Origin: a bacterium
Lineage (GTDB): Bacteria > Planctomycetota > Planctomycetia > Planctomycetales > Planctomycetaceae
DNA length: 64,000 nucleotides
Direction of reading: 5' to 3'
NCBI GenBank assembly: GCA_016125225.1
Contig: WGME01000007.1
Location: 62,001-126,000 of the forward strand
Position 1 is the first letter of the stretch. Every line of letters starts with the position of its first letter. Under the pieces are notes generated by a model, which saw nothing but the letters and a program-made list of their open reading frames with translations, ran no database searches and was not told the origin of the DNA. This document shows positions 10,329 to 21,680 of this stretch, in pieces. The position numbers and the translations under genes were made by a program.

Positions 10329-11188
10329 TCATTGTGGCGAATCTTGCGAGCGATTCAAGATTGCGAGCACCTCGGATTTCAAACTTGGCACAATTGAAAT
10401 CCCACTGCCGCCATAGATTGTTGTCTGACCCGACCAATCAATAAACTCGCCTCCGGCTTCCTGCAGGATCGGCACCAGGGCCGCGGCATCCCACGGATTG
10501 AGTGAGGGGTCCACCATGATCTCTGCGCGTCCGGTTGCCACCAGCACATGACCGTAGCAATCGCCCCAACCGCGTGAAAGCCCCACGGAGCGCAGCATGG
10601 TCATCAACGACGACCAGCGATCCACGGCTTCCCAACGCAGGATGTTTGTTTGGCAGAATGTGGCTTCGGATAACTGTGTCACATTTGAAACGCGGGCACG
10701 CTCTGGTGTCGATGTTCCTTTTTGCCACCAGCTCCCTTGGCCTCGCGAGGCGTACACCACTTCATCCAATGCGGGAAACCGGCAGACTCCCACCAAACAT
10801 TCACGATCGTATTCGATACCGATCAACGTACCGAACAAGGGCACGCCATGGACGAACGATTTCGTGCCATCCACAGGATCGAGAATCCAGCGAAACCCCG
10901 ATGTTCCCGGCGATTCACCGAGTTCTTCACCCAGAATCGCATCGTCAGGAAACTCTTCCGCCAGTCTTGCGCGGATCAGTTCTTCGGCACCACGATCGGC
11001 CGCGGTGACCGGCGAAAGATCCTGCTTCTTCTCAACCGTTAAATTCGGGTTGTGATAGTACTGAAGGATGAGCCCGCTGGCTTCCCGCGCCACTTTGAGC
11101 GCAAATTCCAGGCGAGTTTGCAGATCGGCCGGGGACCAACTCATATCGTCAGAGCTTTCGTAGATCAGGACTGATCGTGTCGCTGCCA

Positions 11189-11189
<1 letters not shown>
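10329..11189 (-). CDS. inositol monophosphatase / histidinol-phosphatase family protein
   Basis: 286 residues with the metal-binding signatures of the IMPase superfamily: LGEELGE, the WILDPVDGTKSFVHG motif and WDAAALVPILQEAGG. These coordinate Mg2+ for hydrolysis of a phosphomonoester; inositol phosphate, histidinol phosphate and PAP are all possible substrates. The first ATG (11189) overlaps the stop of the LarA-like gene as TGATG, suggesting translational coupling. Family alignment would instead favour the internal ATG at 11144 (MSWSPADLQTRLEFALKVARE). The LarA-like gene directly upstream is probably co-transcribed. Confidence 0.85.
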
Positions 11190-12442
<1,253 letters not shown>

Positions 12443-12734
12443 AAGCTGCTATCACGAAACCAGGATCGTTCAGCGACAAACAGCAGCGTTTGTCTGCGGA
12501 CATAGAATCGGGAATCTTAGCGAAGTTCCACGCGAGTCAACAGGTCACCGCAATCAGATTCCCATCTCAGAGAGAAACCGGTTGACTAGGGTAGGCAATG
12601 AGTGCCCCGATCGGTTAGTCTGGCAGGCTGCGCCGCAGATGCGGTGGTTAGGCAAATTGGGTTCGTGTAGCACTCGACAGGACGTGGGCGTTGCTATGCG
12701 AACTGTTGACGGACAGCAAGGATAGGAACCGTCG

Positions 12735-15700
12735 ATGACGTTGGCGGAGTTGATGGAAAGTCGCTTTCGGGGAGACGTGCGTTTCCGCGGCGCGGCTTAT
12801 TTGCAGGCGGAACGTGTTTCTGTGACCCGGGTCACAGCCGAGCATCTGTTCGCAGTGGTGCGTGATGGCGTCGAGTACCAAACTCAATTGAGCCGTCACG
12901 AGAACAACCTCAAATTCGCCTGCACTTGCGGGCAAGCGGCTTCTCCCGCTGGCCACGGCGTCACCTGTAAGCATGTGTGGGCCACATTGCTCGCCGCAGA
13001 TGCCGGCAATTATCTCACGGGTGCAGCGAAGACGGGTTACATTCCACCGTTCACGACGGAAACCGACGCTCTCGATTTCAGTTTCAACGACGATTGGGAT
13101 GCTGACGAAGTTGCGGTCGCAGAGTTGCCCCGCGTGAAATCGCGGAAGGTTAAGGTGTCTGCCGCGGAAGTGGAAGTTCCCCCGCCAACGCCGCAGCGCG
13201 CGTGGGAAGCCCGTCTGGCCGAACTCCGCAAGACCATGCAGGAATCGGACGGGGCCAGCACCGCATCCGGTAAAGAACGCCAGATCTTTTACGAAATCGA
13301 TCCGGCTGCCAGTGAAGAGGCTGCCACGCTGATCATGCAGACCTCGCAGCGCCAACGCCGCGCGAACGGAGAATGGGGCAAGCTCAAACCACTTAAGCTG
13401 AAGCCCGGCAAGTTTGACGAAATTGACGATGAAGAAGACCGCCGCATTCTGGCCCACTTGATCGGGGGCACGCCGGATCGCAGCAACTGGTCGCAACAGG
13501 CGGGCGAAACCTGGGCCGCCGTGCATCGTTACCGGGTCCCTTTCGATCTGTGTCAATTGTTGTTGCCCGCGATCTGTGCCACGGGCCGATTGCGTCTCGC
13601 TGACAGCGAAGAACGCGTGACCGAAGTGCTGGAATGGGATGCCGACGGCCCCTGGGAACTCTGCTTGCAGGTCACTCACGATGCAGCCGCCGATCAGTGG
13701 CGCTTGGTCGGTGATCTCGCCCGGGGCGAAGAGCACATGTCGCTCAAAAAGCCCGTCATGATCATTCCCGGCGGGTTGTACATCACTGGTCAATCCATTG
13801 GCCTGCTTAACGATTTTGACGCCTTTTCCTGGGTGGCATTGCTGCGGAATGGCGACGGCCTGGAAGTCCCCGGCGGCGATGAGCATGACCTGGTCGACCG
13901 CCTGCTCGACATGCCGACTCTGCCACGGTTAGAGCTGCCTGCCGAGTTGCAACTCGAAGAAGTGGTGCTCGATCCCAAGCCGGTGCTGGTGATTCATCCC
14001 CCCGCGAAAGCCCGCTGGCAACAGGATCGTCTCAAAGGGGAAGTGCTGTTCGATTACGACGGCGCCAACGTCCGCGGTTCCAGTGGCCAATGGGCTATTG
14101 TGCAGCGCAGTGAAAGCCGCTGTCTGGTCCGAAACCGTGACATGGAAAGCGAATTCTGGACGCAACTTCAGGACGCCGGGTTCCGCCGTTTGCTCGACCA
14201 GAAACGCGGCCCGCATGATGTCGAAATCGTGTCGCGTGAACTCGGGCCAGCTGTCCGCAAGCTCCTGTCGCACGACTGGCAAGTACGGGCCGATGGTCAA
14301 AAGGTCCGTCAGCCACTCGAAATTCAATTCCAGATTCGCTCCGGCATCGACTGGTTCGAACTGCATGCCGACATCGACTTTGAAGGGGGCGGCATCAGCT
14401 TCCCTGAGTTGCTGGCGGCGTTAGCCCGCGGCGATACCACCGTCGTGCTGGATGACGGCTCGCTCGGCATCATCCCGGAAGAATGGCTGAAGCGCTACGG
14501 CCTGTTGGCTGGTCTGGGCGTCACCGAAGAAGACCACTTGCGGTTTTCGGCCGTGCAGGTGGGCTTGCTTGATGCTCTGCTGGCATCGCAGCCAACTGTC
14601 GATTTCGACGCGAAGTTCGGCGAGATGCGGGAACGTCTGGCTAATTTTTCCGGTGTGCAGCAGGTCGAAGAAGGGAAGCAATTCAAGGGAGAACTGCGCA
14701 GCTACCAGCGTGAAGGCCTGGGCTGGATGCAATTCCTGGAAGACTTCCACTTCGGCGGGTGTCTCGCGGACGACATGGGTCTCGGTAAAACGATTCAAAT
14801 GCTCGCGTTTCTGAACCTGCGTCAGAAGCGGAAACCGAAGAAATTGCCGTCACTGATCATCGTGCCGAAATCATTGATGTTCAACTGGCGGCAGGAATGC
14901 GAACGGTTCACGCCCGATATCGCCGTCATGGAGTATTCGGGCCTTGATCGTGCCCGGTTGCGTGACAGCTTCAACCAACACGATTTGATCCTGACGACCT
15001 ACGGTACGCTGCGTCGCGATGTGATGTCGCTCAAGGAATTTGAATTCGACTACATCGTGCTGGATGAAGCCCAGGCGATCAAGAATTCGGGATCTCAGGT
15101 CGCGAAGGCGGTACGGGTTCTGAAATCGCAGCATCGCATGGCCTTGAGCGGTACGCCCATCGAAAACCACCTGGGTGATTTGTGCTCGATCTTCGAATTC
15201 CTGAACCCCGGCATGCTGGGCCGGAGTTCCACCTTCCGGTTGCATGCCGCCGATCCGACCGACAAGGAAACCCGACGCGTTCTGGCGGAAGGCTTACGGC
15301 CGCTCATTCTCCGCCGGACCAAACAGAGCGTGGCGAGCGAACTGCCGGAAAAACTCGAGCAGACGATCTACTGCGAGATGGGTCCGGAACAGGAAGCCCT
15401 GTACGCCGAACTCCGCGATTACTACCGCGATTCGCTGCTGGGCATGATCGATTCGCAGGGCATGGCCAAGACGAAGATGCATGTGCTGGAAGCTTTGCTG
15501 CGATTGCGGCAAGCGGCCTGTCACCCTGCCTTGTTGCATAAAGGTGCTGTGGATGACCCCAGTGCCAAGCTCGATGCCCTGTGCCCGCAGTTGCAGGAAC
15601 TGATTGACGAGGGCCACAAAGCCCTGGTCTTTTCGCAGTTCACCAGTATGCTCGCGATTGTCAAGCAGCATCTCGACAAGCAGGGTATCGTTTACGAATA

Positions 15701-16067
15701 CCTCGATGGCCAGACACGCGACCGCAAGGAACGGGTGGAACGCTTCCAGACCGATGACAACTGCGGTGTGTTCCTCGTCAGTTTGAAAGCCGGTGGGTTG
15801 GGTCTCAACCTGACGGCGGCGGATTACGTGTTCATTCTCGATCCGTGGTGGAATCCGGCCGTGGAAACGCAGGCCATCGACCGAGCTCACCGCGTGGGTC
15901 AGACCAGGCCGGTCTTTGCATACCGGCTCATCTGTAAGAACACGGTGGAAGAAAAGATCGCCGAACTGCAGAAGGTGAAGCGGGAACTCGCGGACGCCAT
16001 TCTCGAACAGGACGGCTCTCTGCTGCAGAACCTGACGGCGGAAGATTTGCAGCAGTTGCTGTCGTAA
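12735..16067 (+). CDS. SNF2-family helicase with SWIM zinc finger
   Basis: 1110 residues. An N-terminal SWIM finger is visible (CTCGQ ... TCKHVW, about residues 60-80). After a long bacterial SNF2-specific middle region comes the SNF2 ATPase core: Walker A in DDMGLGKTIQ (about residue 680), Walker B DEAQ (about 775), ALSGTPIENH, and the helicase C lobe with the arginine-finger motif QAIDRAHRVGQ (about 1050). Such proteins translocate on double-stranded DNA and remodel nucleoprotein; bacterial HepA/RapA relatives act on RNA polymerase. The start ATG is preceded by AAGGATAGGAA. The gene looks intact; its biological partner is unknown. Confidence 0.9.
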   Translation: MTLAELMESRFRGDVRFRGAAYLQAERVSVTRVTAEHLFAVVRDGVEYQTQLSRHENNLKFACTCGQAASPAGHGVTCKHVWATLLAADAGNYLTGAAKTGYIPPFTTETDALDFSFNDDWDADEVAVAELPRVKSRKVKVSAAEVEVPPPTPQRAWEARLAELRKTMQESDGASTASGKERQIFYEIDPAASEEAATLIMQTSQRQRRANGEWGKLKPLKLKPGKFDEIDDEEDRRILAHLIGGTPDRSNWSQQAGETWAAVHRYRVPFDLCQLLLPAICATGRLRLADSEERVTEVLEWDADGPWELCLQVTHDAAADQWRLVGDLARGEEHMSLKKPVMIIPGGLYITGQSIGLLNDFDAFSWVALLRNGDGLEVPGGDEHDLVDRLLDMPTLPRLELPAELQLEEVVLDPKPVLVIHPPAKARWQQDRLKGEVLFDYDGANVRGSSGQWAIVQRSESRCLVRNRDMESEFWTQLQDAGFRRLLDQKRGPHDVEIVSRELGPAVRKLLSHDWQVRADGQKVRQPLEIQFQIRSGIDWFELHADIDFEGGGISFPELLAALARGDTTVVLDDGSLGIIPEEWLKRYGLLAGLGVTEEDHLRFSAVQVGLLDALLASQPTVDFDAKFGEMRERLANFSGVQQVEEGKQFKGELRSYQREGLGWMQFLEDFHFGGCLADDMGLGKTIQMLAFLNLRQKRKPKKLPSLIIVPKSLMFNWRQECERFTPDIAVMEYSGLDRARLRDSFNQHDLILTTYGTLRRDVMSLKEFEFDYIVLDEAQAIKNSGSQVAKAVRVLKSQHRMALSGTPIENHLGDLCSIFEFLNPGMLGRSSTFRLHAADPTDKETRRVLAEGLRPLILRRTKQSVASELPEKLEQTIYCEMGPEQEALYAELRDYYRDSLLGMIDSQGMAKTKMHVLEALLRLRQAACHPALLHKGAVDDPSAKLDALCPQLQELIDEGHKALVFSQFTSMLAIVKQHLDKQGIVYEYLDGQTRDRKERVERFQTDDNCGVFLVSLKAGGLGLNLTAADYVFILDPWWNPAVETQAIDRAHRVGQTRPVFAYRLICKNTVEEKIAELQKVKRELADAILEQDGSLLQNLTAEDLQQLLS

Positions 16068-16120
16068 GCTTCGGCGAAAAGGCCGGGTGAAACACCGCAG
16101 TCCGGACGATTCCGTTGGGC

Positions 16121-16166
16121 GATGAAGAACTGAGGGGCTATAACTCCGTCATCTCAGTTCTTCATC
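16121..16166. repeat. 14-bp perfect inverted repeat between SNF2 and SRPBCC genes
   Basis: GATGAAGAACTGAG at 16121-16134 is repeated as its exact reverse complement at 16153-16166, with an 18-nt loop. The right arm ends 9 nt before the ATG of the SRPBCC gene. There is no T-run after it, so it is not a standard intrinsic terminator. It could be a protein-binding palindrome or a 5' leader hairpin. Confidence 0.8.
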
Positions 16167-16175
16167 GAGTTTCCC

Positions 16176-16694
16176 ATGACAACGGTCATTCAGCGTCATC
16201 CCACGCGTGCTGGGGCCTATCAGCTTCAAACCGAGCTGTGGTTGCCCCGGCCGATTCATGAAGTCTTCAACTTCTTCAGCGATGCGGGGAATCTGGAAGC
16301 GATCACGCCGCCGTGGTTGCATTTTCAGGTCTTAACCCCGCGACCGATTCGTATGGCGGCTGGTACGCTCATTGAGTACCGGCTGCGGCTGCATGGTTTC
16401 CCTTTGTACTGGCGCACGGAAATCGCGGTCTGGGAGCCGCCGTATCGTTTTGTCGATCAGCAACTGCGTGGGCCGTACCAGCTATGGCATCATCTGCATA
16501 CGTTTGAGGAGCAGAACGGCGGGACATTGTGCCGAGATGTCGTCGATTACGCCTTCTTCGGCGGCCCGATCGTGCATGCCCTGCTGGTCAAACGCGATCT
16601 TGTACAGATCTTCGATTATCGCTGTGAGCGCATGAAGCAACTTCTGGGGGCTGAAGCCCAGGGAACGCATTCCCTGGGCTTCCAGGCGGGATAG
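16176..16694 (+). CDS. SRPBCC-family ligand-binding protein
   Basis: 172 residues resembling the START/SRPBCC fold used by polyketide cyclases and CoxG-like lipid-binding proteins: EVFNFFSDAGNLEAITPPWLHFQ near the N-terminus, the turn around YRLRLHGFPLYWRTEI, and a C-terminal helix (RCERMKQLLG). These proteins bind hydrophobic ligands in a deep pocket; no catalytic residues are evident. It starts immediately after a 14-bp inverted repeat and ends 2 bp from the convergent haem-domain gene. Confidence 0.75.
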   Translation: MTTVIQRHPTRAGAYQLQTELWLPRPIHEVFNFFSDAGNLEAITPPWLHFQVLTPRPIRMAAGTLIEYRLRLHGFPLYWRTEIAVWEPPYRFVDQQLRGPYQLWHHLHTFEEQNGGTLCRDVVDYAFFGGPIVHALLVKRDLVQIFDYRCERMKQLLGAEAQGTHSLGFQAG

Positions 16695-16696
16695 CA

Positions 16697-19600
16697 TTAC
16701 GGGGCCAGCGATTCCAGATAGGCCAGCAGCGAGGCAAACTCTTCGATCGTCAGGTCTTTGGCCAGACCTTCCGGCATCACAGAGATGGCCTGCTTCACAC
16801 GTTCCTCGATCGCTGCGGGGGCGAGCTTGATCTCCTTGCCCTCGGCGTCGCGAATCGTGATTTCATCCGCCGCTTCATTCGTCACGAAGCCAGTGTAACT
16901 CTTGCCATCATCCATCACGAAGGTGTAGGTCACAAAACCTTGGGCGAGGGACTTGCTCGGCAACAGCACCGCTTCGGCGAGTTGCGGGCGCTTGTAAGTT
17001 TTCGCCACATTCGGCAGGAACGGTCCCCGCAGCGGTTCGCCCATCTTCACCGTGTGACACTTTGAGCAGTTGAGCTTAGCAAAGATCGCTTCGCCCTGGC
17101 CTGCCTTGCCGGGAAGCTTCATCACTTGAGAGATCGCCTCTTCCGGCGATAGTGTTTTGAGTTGCGGGCCACGTGGCGTGGGAGCCAGTTCCAGCTTCCA
17201 TTGCTGGGCCATGTTCCTGGCAAGCTTCGCAACTTGAGCATCTTCATCATTGACGACGGCGACGATGCGGTCGGCATATTCCCGTTGATTCGAAACCCGC
17301 AGGGCTTCGAGCAGATCACGACGCCGGACCGGTTGCCGCCAGGCTTCATCGATCGCCTTGGTCGCGAGGGCTTTTGCTTCCGGAGAGGCATTCGATTTGG
17401 TCGAGGCAACCGCGAGCAGCCCCGCATCGGCGAAGAGGGCGATCGGTTGATCGCTCTTGGCGGACTGTTCCCGCAACCATTCCACACGACGCCCTAACCT
17501 TTGGGAATCGAGATACGCATTCCAGACCGGATCGACCCGCTTGCGGCCCCGTTCCAGCAAATCGGGGAGAGCATTGACCGCTGCTGGGAAGGCAGCATCG
17601 GCATCGCTCTTCAACAAAGCAATGGCCGCCTGCTCGCGAATGTCCGTCGAAAGTTCGGGATTCTGCACTGCCGAACTGAGGAGCGGGACGGCGACCTCCG
17701 GAATCATGCTGCCACGCGACAATTCCTGCACGGCGGCGGGAACCAGTTTCGGGTCTTTGGCCGCCATGGTCAGCAAACGCTCCAAGGTGCCATCGAGCGA
17801 AATCTTATGTTTGTTGAGCGCCGTAAGAATGAAGGCCGCTTCGTCGGAGGCGGCGTGATCGAGCGTGGTTCGCAATAGCTCGGCAATGCGGCTCGATTCC
17901 GACCAGGGTTCCGGCTGATAGTACGGTCCCGAGGTATCCGGTCGCGTGCCCCAACTGTTCCCCTTCCAGACCCCTTCCTGAGAATGTAACCGACAGAGCG
18001 CGGTGATGAGTCCCTGCCGACGACCGGCATCGTGCTCGCGCGCGAGACGTTCGATGAGTAGTGTGACGACGTCGGCATCATGCCAGTGACGCATGGCGAT
18101 CAAAGCCTGCTCACGCAGCTCCGGGTTGTTGCTAGCATCGACAATGGCGAGTGCGGCGGGGATGTTTTTCAGTTGGGTAAAAGCCTGCACGGCAGTATGT
18201 GCCAGGACAGGATCGTCATCGGTCATGCGAGCCGCGACCATGGGCGCAGCCACAGTGACGTTCCGCCGGGCCAACGCGACCATCGCTTCCAATGCAGTCC
18301 GCGGATTGGCGCTAGCGACCAGATTAACCACGTCTTGTGATGGGAGTTCTAGTTGACCAGCCGCATCGTCTCCCCAAATACGGCAAGCGAACGGCGAAAG
18401 CTGAGCATCTTTGAGGGCTTGCTTCACCGCAGCCGTCGCATCGGCAGTTCCTAGCGACAGGGCATACAGCGCCGCGGCACGGGATTCCAATTTCTCTTGC
18501 GAATCTTGAACCATCGCTGAGAGCGGCTGCACCACACTCGGCACCAGTTGGCGTCCCAGGAGTTCCCGTTGAGCGGCCAGACGACGACGATGGCTCAGCG
18601 ACTTCAGTTCCTGCACCAGTTCTGACGCTGTCAGCTTCGCATAGTGGGGCACAGCGGGGGCGGTGTAGCCCTTAGGTTTCAACTGCACGAGATAGCCGGC
18701 GTCTTCGCCGGCATAGGTGAATGTCGCTCCCTTCCAACTGGTGACGTACAACCGGCTGGAGGCATCGACATCAAGATCGGTCACGCGCGTGCTGCCGAGG
18801 AATTCGTGCTGATCGGGCTGGTAGGTTGCTCCGTTGGCAGTCATCTGATGGCGGTAAACCCAGTTACGACCCCAGTCAGCCGTGTAGAGCGCGTGGCCAT
18901 AACCCTCGGGGAAGCCGGGTTCCCCGACATACAGTGCCCCGCAACCGGAACCGCCTCCGTAATCGGCCAGCGGTTGCACCATCTCTTCACCGAAGTTCTT
19001 GTACAGCGACGGATAGCCATGATGTTCCAGCCCGGTGAAATGATGCAGGCGGATGTCCCAGCCGCCGCCATCGTTGGTGTTATCCCGCGTGAAGCCATTG
19101 AGCAGCGGGTCCATCGCCACTTCGAGGATGTTGCGGGTGCCACGTGAGTAGACTTCCAACCCCGTGCCATCGGGCCGCACACGGATCACGCCGCCGCTAC
19201 GGAATTGCAGCTTGCGGCCGTCGGTCCCTTCGGCTTCGAGGAATCCAAAGTCGCCGATTGCGAGATACAGCCAGCCATCAATACCAAGTGTCACCCCATT
19301 GGAAGTGTGATCCGCCGGTCGGTCCGCAAAACCGAACGCGATGTTCTTGACGAGGACTTTCTGTTCATCGGCGATGCCATCGCCGTTATGGTCGATGAAG
19401 GCACTCAGGTGGGGCGGGTGCATGAGGTACAGGCGGTCGCGATCCCAGACCAGGCCGCGGGGCGAATCGACATCGGGAACGAAGAGCTTCGATTCATCGG
19501 CCCGGCCGTCGCCATCGATGTCACGCAGCCGGACGACGGATCCGCGGCGGGTTTCCCGATCGAGTGAGCCGTTCTTATCCACCGACACATACACCGTGCC

Positions 19601-20926
19601 CTCCGGTGCGGCGGCAACGAACACCGGATACTGCACGGCGGGGGGCGTGGCGAACAGGCTGGCTTCAAAGCCTTCGGGAACTTTAACATCGCTCAAAAAT
19701 GCCTGCTCTTCCGCGGCACGGGTTTTCTCAGCCGAGACTTCCACGGTTTCGGTGCCGAAGAGACTCACTTCCCACAGGCTGGCCCAACCGCCGGTGTTGG
19801 AGCCGAGAACCGTGAGCTTGAATTGTTGGATGTCCTGCGGAGCAAAGGTTTCGGTGGTGATATTCGTACTGGCTTTCGATTGATCGGCCAGTGATTCCCA
19901 GGTCTTGCCGCCGTCTTTTGAGCCTTCGAGTTGGAATTTGTAAGCCGTCGTCGATGACTCCCACTTGAGACCGACCCCCGTGACCGTCTTCGGCTGTCCA
20001 AGGTCAATCGTGAGTGTCTGCGGAAAGGACCCATTGGCGGCACACCAACGCGTGCCATCGTTTCCGTCGATCGCATTCTTCGCGAAGTTGTTTTTGCCGG
20101 TTTCTTCGCTCGATGCTGTCGCCGTGGCCCCCTTGGCGAGATTGACAGGGATGCGCTGAGCGACTTGCGGCTTCAGGTAGTCATCATTCAGCTTGCCACA
20201 GGCCCAGAGTGTGCCACGGGTCACCAGGTCGAGAAACTTGGGATGTTCGACGGTGACGTTGTGATGACCCAGCGTGGAGCCGAAGACGCGGGTTTTGTTC
20301 GGACCATATTCATTAGTCCACACGCAGACTTCTTCATTCCCTTTTTCACGATTCTTGGAGGCAGCAAGGGCATGCGTGGTCGGCCCCAGCTTTTCGATCC
20401 AGTACAACTCACCCGCCGGGTTGGCCCAACCGGCTCCCCAACCCTGCATGATGGGATGCTCGGCATCACGGTTGAGCACTTCATGCGGATAGTGCGCCCC
20501 GTGCCGATGCGAAGTGACGCCGCAGAAATCGAACCAACTGGTGGTGCCATCGCGGTAGCAGTGCATCGCACAGTGGAGCACCACGCCGGGCAACCCTTCA
20601 CGGTGCGGCTTCAGGATGGTTTCAATCCAGTCCTTATCATTCACTCCCGAAAAGCACTCGTCGTGAATGACGACATCGAAGCCTTCGGACCAGTTCGCGT
20701 TTTCGTAGAGCGGAATCTTGGAGTCGGTCGCGGTTCCGCCCTGATAGACCGTTTCGACATCGACATAGGCCCGCTGTTCGAGTCCCTTTTTCAAAAGTTC
20801 GCGCTGTACGGGGTAATCGTGGCAGCAACCCCCGGTGACGATGAGGACCTTGAGCGGCTGGGGCGGTGCCGCGATGGCGGACGTCGCGGCGAGGACTGCA
20901 GCCAGGGACAGATTCAAACGGAACAT
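16697..20926 (-). CDS. secreted multidomain protein: ThuA, discoidin-like, beta-propeller, HEAT, PVC-type haem domain
   Basis: About 1409 residues with a signal peptide (MFRLNLSLAAVLAATSAIAA). Domains in order: a ThuA-like region (VLIVTGGCCHDYPVQ, about 30-260), an F5/8 type C-like carbohydrate-binding module (about 270-410), a sorbosone-dehydrogenase-like beta-propeller (about 430-790), HEAT-like helical repeats (about 800-1250), and a PVC-type cytochrome domain with CSKCH near residue 1285. This composite is typical of planctomycete 'membrane-bound dehydrogenase' proteins, thought to oxidise sugars or related compounds outside the cytoplasm; the substrate is unknown. ATG 20926 is preferred over an upstream in-frame TTG at 20941, because it opens the signal peptide. 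It lies after a terminator, so it is probably transcribed alone. Confidence 0.85.
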   Translation of the reverse strand: MFRLNLSLAAVLAATSAIAAPPQPLKVLIVTGGCCHDYPVQRELLKKGLEQRAYVDVETVYQGGTATDSKIPLYENANWSEGFDVVIHDECFSGVNDKDWIETILKPHREGLPGVVLHCAMHCYRDGTTSWFDFCGVTSHRHGAHYPHEVLNRDAEHPIMQGWGAGWANPAGELYWIEKLGPTTHALAASKNREKGNEEVCVWTNEYGPNKTRVFGSTLGHHNVTVEHPKFLDLVTRGTLWACGKLNDDYLKPQVAQRIPVNLAKGATATASSEETGKNNFAKNAIDGNDGTRWCAANGSFPQTLTIDLGQPKTVTGVGLKWESSTTAYKFQLEGSKDGGKTWESLADQSKASTNITTETFAPQDIQQFKLTVLGSNTGGWASLWEVSLFGTETVEVSAEKTRAAEEQAFLSDVKVPEGFEASLFATPPAVQYPVFVAAAPEGTVYVSVDKNGSLDRETRRGSVVRLRDIDGDGRADESKLFVPDVDSPRGLVWDRDRLYLMHPPHLSAFIDHNGDGIADEQKVLVKNIAFGFADRPADHTSNGVTLGIDGWLYLAIGDFGFLEAEGTDGRKLQFRSGGVIRVRPDGTGLEVYSRGTRNILEVAMDPLLNGFTRDNTNDGGGWDIRLHHFTGLEHHGYPSLYKNFGEEMVQPLADYGGGSGCGALYVGEPGFPEGYGHALYTADWGRNWVYRHQMTANGATYQPDQHEFLGSTRVTDLDVDASSRLYVTSWKGATFTYAGEDAGYLVQLKPKGYTAPAVPHYAKLTASELVQELKSLSHRRRLAAQRELLGRQLVPSVVQPLSAMVQDSQEKLESRAAALYALSLGTADATAAVKQALKDAQLSPFACRIWGDDAAGQLELPSQDVVNLVASANPRTALEAMVALARRNVTVAAPMVAARMTDDDPVLAHTAVQAFTQLKNIPAALAIVDASNNPELREQALIAMRHWHDADVVTLLIERLAREHDAGRRQGLITALCRLHSQEGVWKGNSWGTRPDTSGPYYQPEPWSESSRIAELLRTTLDHAASDEAAFILTALNKHKISLDGTLERLLTMAAKDPKLVPAAVQELSRGSMIPEVAVPLLSSAVQNPELSTDIREQAAIALLKSDADAAFPAAVNALPDLLERGRKRVDPVWNAYLDSQRLGRRVEWLREQSAKSDQPIALFADAGLLAVASTKSNASPEAKALATKAIDEAWRQPVRRRDLLEALRVSNQREYADRIVAVVNDEDAQVAKLARNMAQQWKLELAPTPRGPQLKTLSPEEAISQVMKLPGKAGQGEAIFAKLNCSKCHTVKMGEPLRGPFLPNVAKTYKRPQLAEAVLLPSKSLAQGFVTYTFVMDDGKSYTGFVTNEAADEITIRDAEGKEIKLAPAAIEERVKQAISVMPEGLAKDLTIEEFASLLAYLESLAP

Positions 20927-21001
20927 GCGAGCAACTCTCAAGAAGGGCCGAACAGAACACGCATTCCTATAATATCAGACCCGATCCCCCGCGGCACAGC
21001 C

Positions 21002-21039
21002 AACGAAAAACGCCCTCGGAGGTGACCTCCGAGGGCGTT
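21002..21039 (-). terminator. strong rho-independent terminator
   Basis: A perfect 15-bp stem with a single-base centre occupies 21009-21039 (AACGCCCTCGGAGGT and its complement). Read on the minus strand it is followed by a T5 run (A5 at 21006-21010 on the plus strand). It terminates the Spy-like gene and insulates the downstream haem-domain gene. In the hairpin, minimal-loop strain will open the central pairs. Confidence 0.92.
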
Positions 21040-21076
21040 CTGGCATGGCCCGCAGTTGCGTGGACTTTGGAGAGAA

Positions 21077-21580
21077 CTAGGCGGCCTTTTTCTTGGCTTT
21101 CTTCGGGGCCAGTCCGGGCACTTTAGCCTTCTGTTCTTCGGTCAGGAACTCGGCGATCTTGGCTCGCACTTTGCCTGCGGCTTCTTTCATTTCCGCCTGA
21201 GCCGCTTCGTACTTGGCTTTTTGTTCGTCGGTCAATTTGAGAGATGCCATGACCGCGGCTTGGGCTTCTTTACCTTTAACGTTGTCGGCCTTGGCTTTGG
21301 CCTGAGCGTCTTTGCGAGCCTGCTTTTGTTCATCAGTCAGCACGCCATCCAGCTTCTTCTGAATTTCCGCGAGCTTGGGGCCGTGCTCTTTCTTCAATTC
21401 TTCCAGCTTGGTCTTTTGCTCTTCGGTCAGTTCGACATTCTTCGGCAAGTTAAAGGCCTGGTTGCCGGCGCCCGGCGTGCCTTTCTTCTTCTCTTTCTTG
21501 GCCTCATCAGCCGCAAACGAACCGGTGGTCAGCGTCACGGTAATGATCGCAGTCAGGCCCCAGAGCATCCAGGATTTCAT
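21077..21580 (-). CDS. small exported Spy/LTXXQ-like protein
   Basis: 167 residues: signal peptide (MKSWMLWGLTAIITVTLTTGSFA) and a highly charged, Lys/Ala/Glu-rich all-helical mature part. It carries three spaced LT-[ED]EQK motifs (LTEEQKTKLEELK, LTDEQKQARKDAQ, LTDEQKAKYEAAQ) and a fourth FLTEEQKAKV. The repeated LTxEQ pattern recalls periplasmic Spy/CpxP chaperones, but this is only a resemblance. ATG 21580 is chosen because GAGGGGA precedes it at good spacing and a signal peptide begins there; the longer frame would overlap the DUF1501 gene. It is the last gene before a strong terminator. Confidence 0.72.
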   Translation of the reverse strand: MKSWMLWGLTAIITVTLTTGSFAADEAKKEKKKGTPGAGNQAFNLPKNVELTEEQKTKLEELKKEHGPKLAEIQKKLDGVLTDEQKQARKDAQAKAKADNVKGKEAQAAVMASLKLTDEQKAKYEAAQAEMKEAAGKVRAKIAEFLTEEQKAKVPGLAPKKAKKKAA

Positions 21581-21680
21581 CGCATATCCCCTCAAGTGTT
21601 GGTCGATCTCAATGCGTACAAAGATGCAGCGGCCACCCCTCTGATGACCGCTGCGAAGTTCACATCCATCAAACACGGCA

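Noticed and set aside
12648-13886. 412-codon minus-strand open frame opposite the SNF2 gene
   Set aside because: Lies inside the SWIM/SNF2 coding region and has no recognisable domain; the plus strand protein is clearly real.
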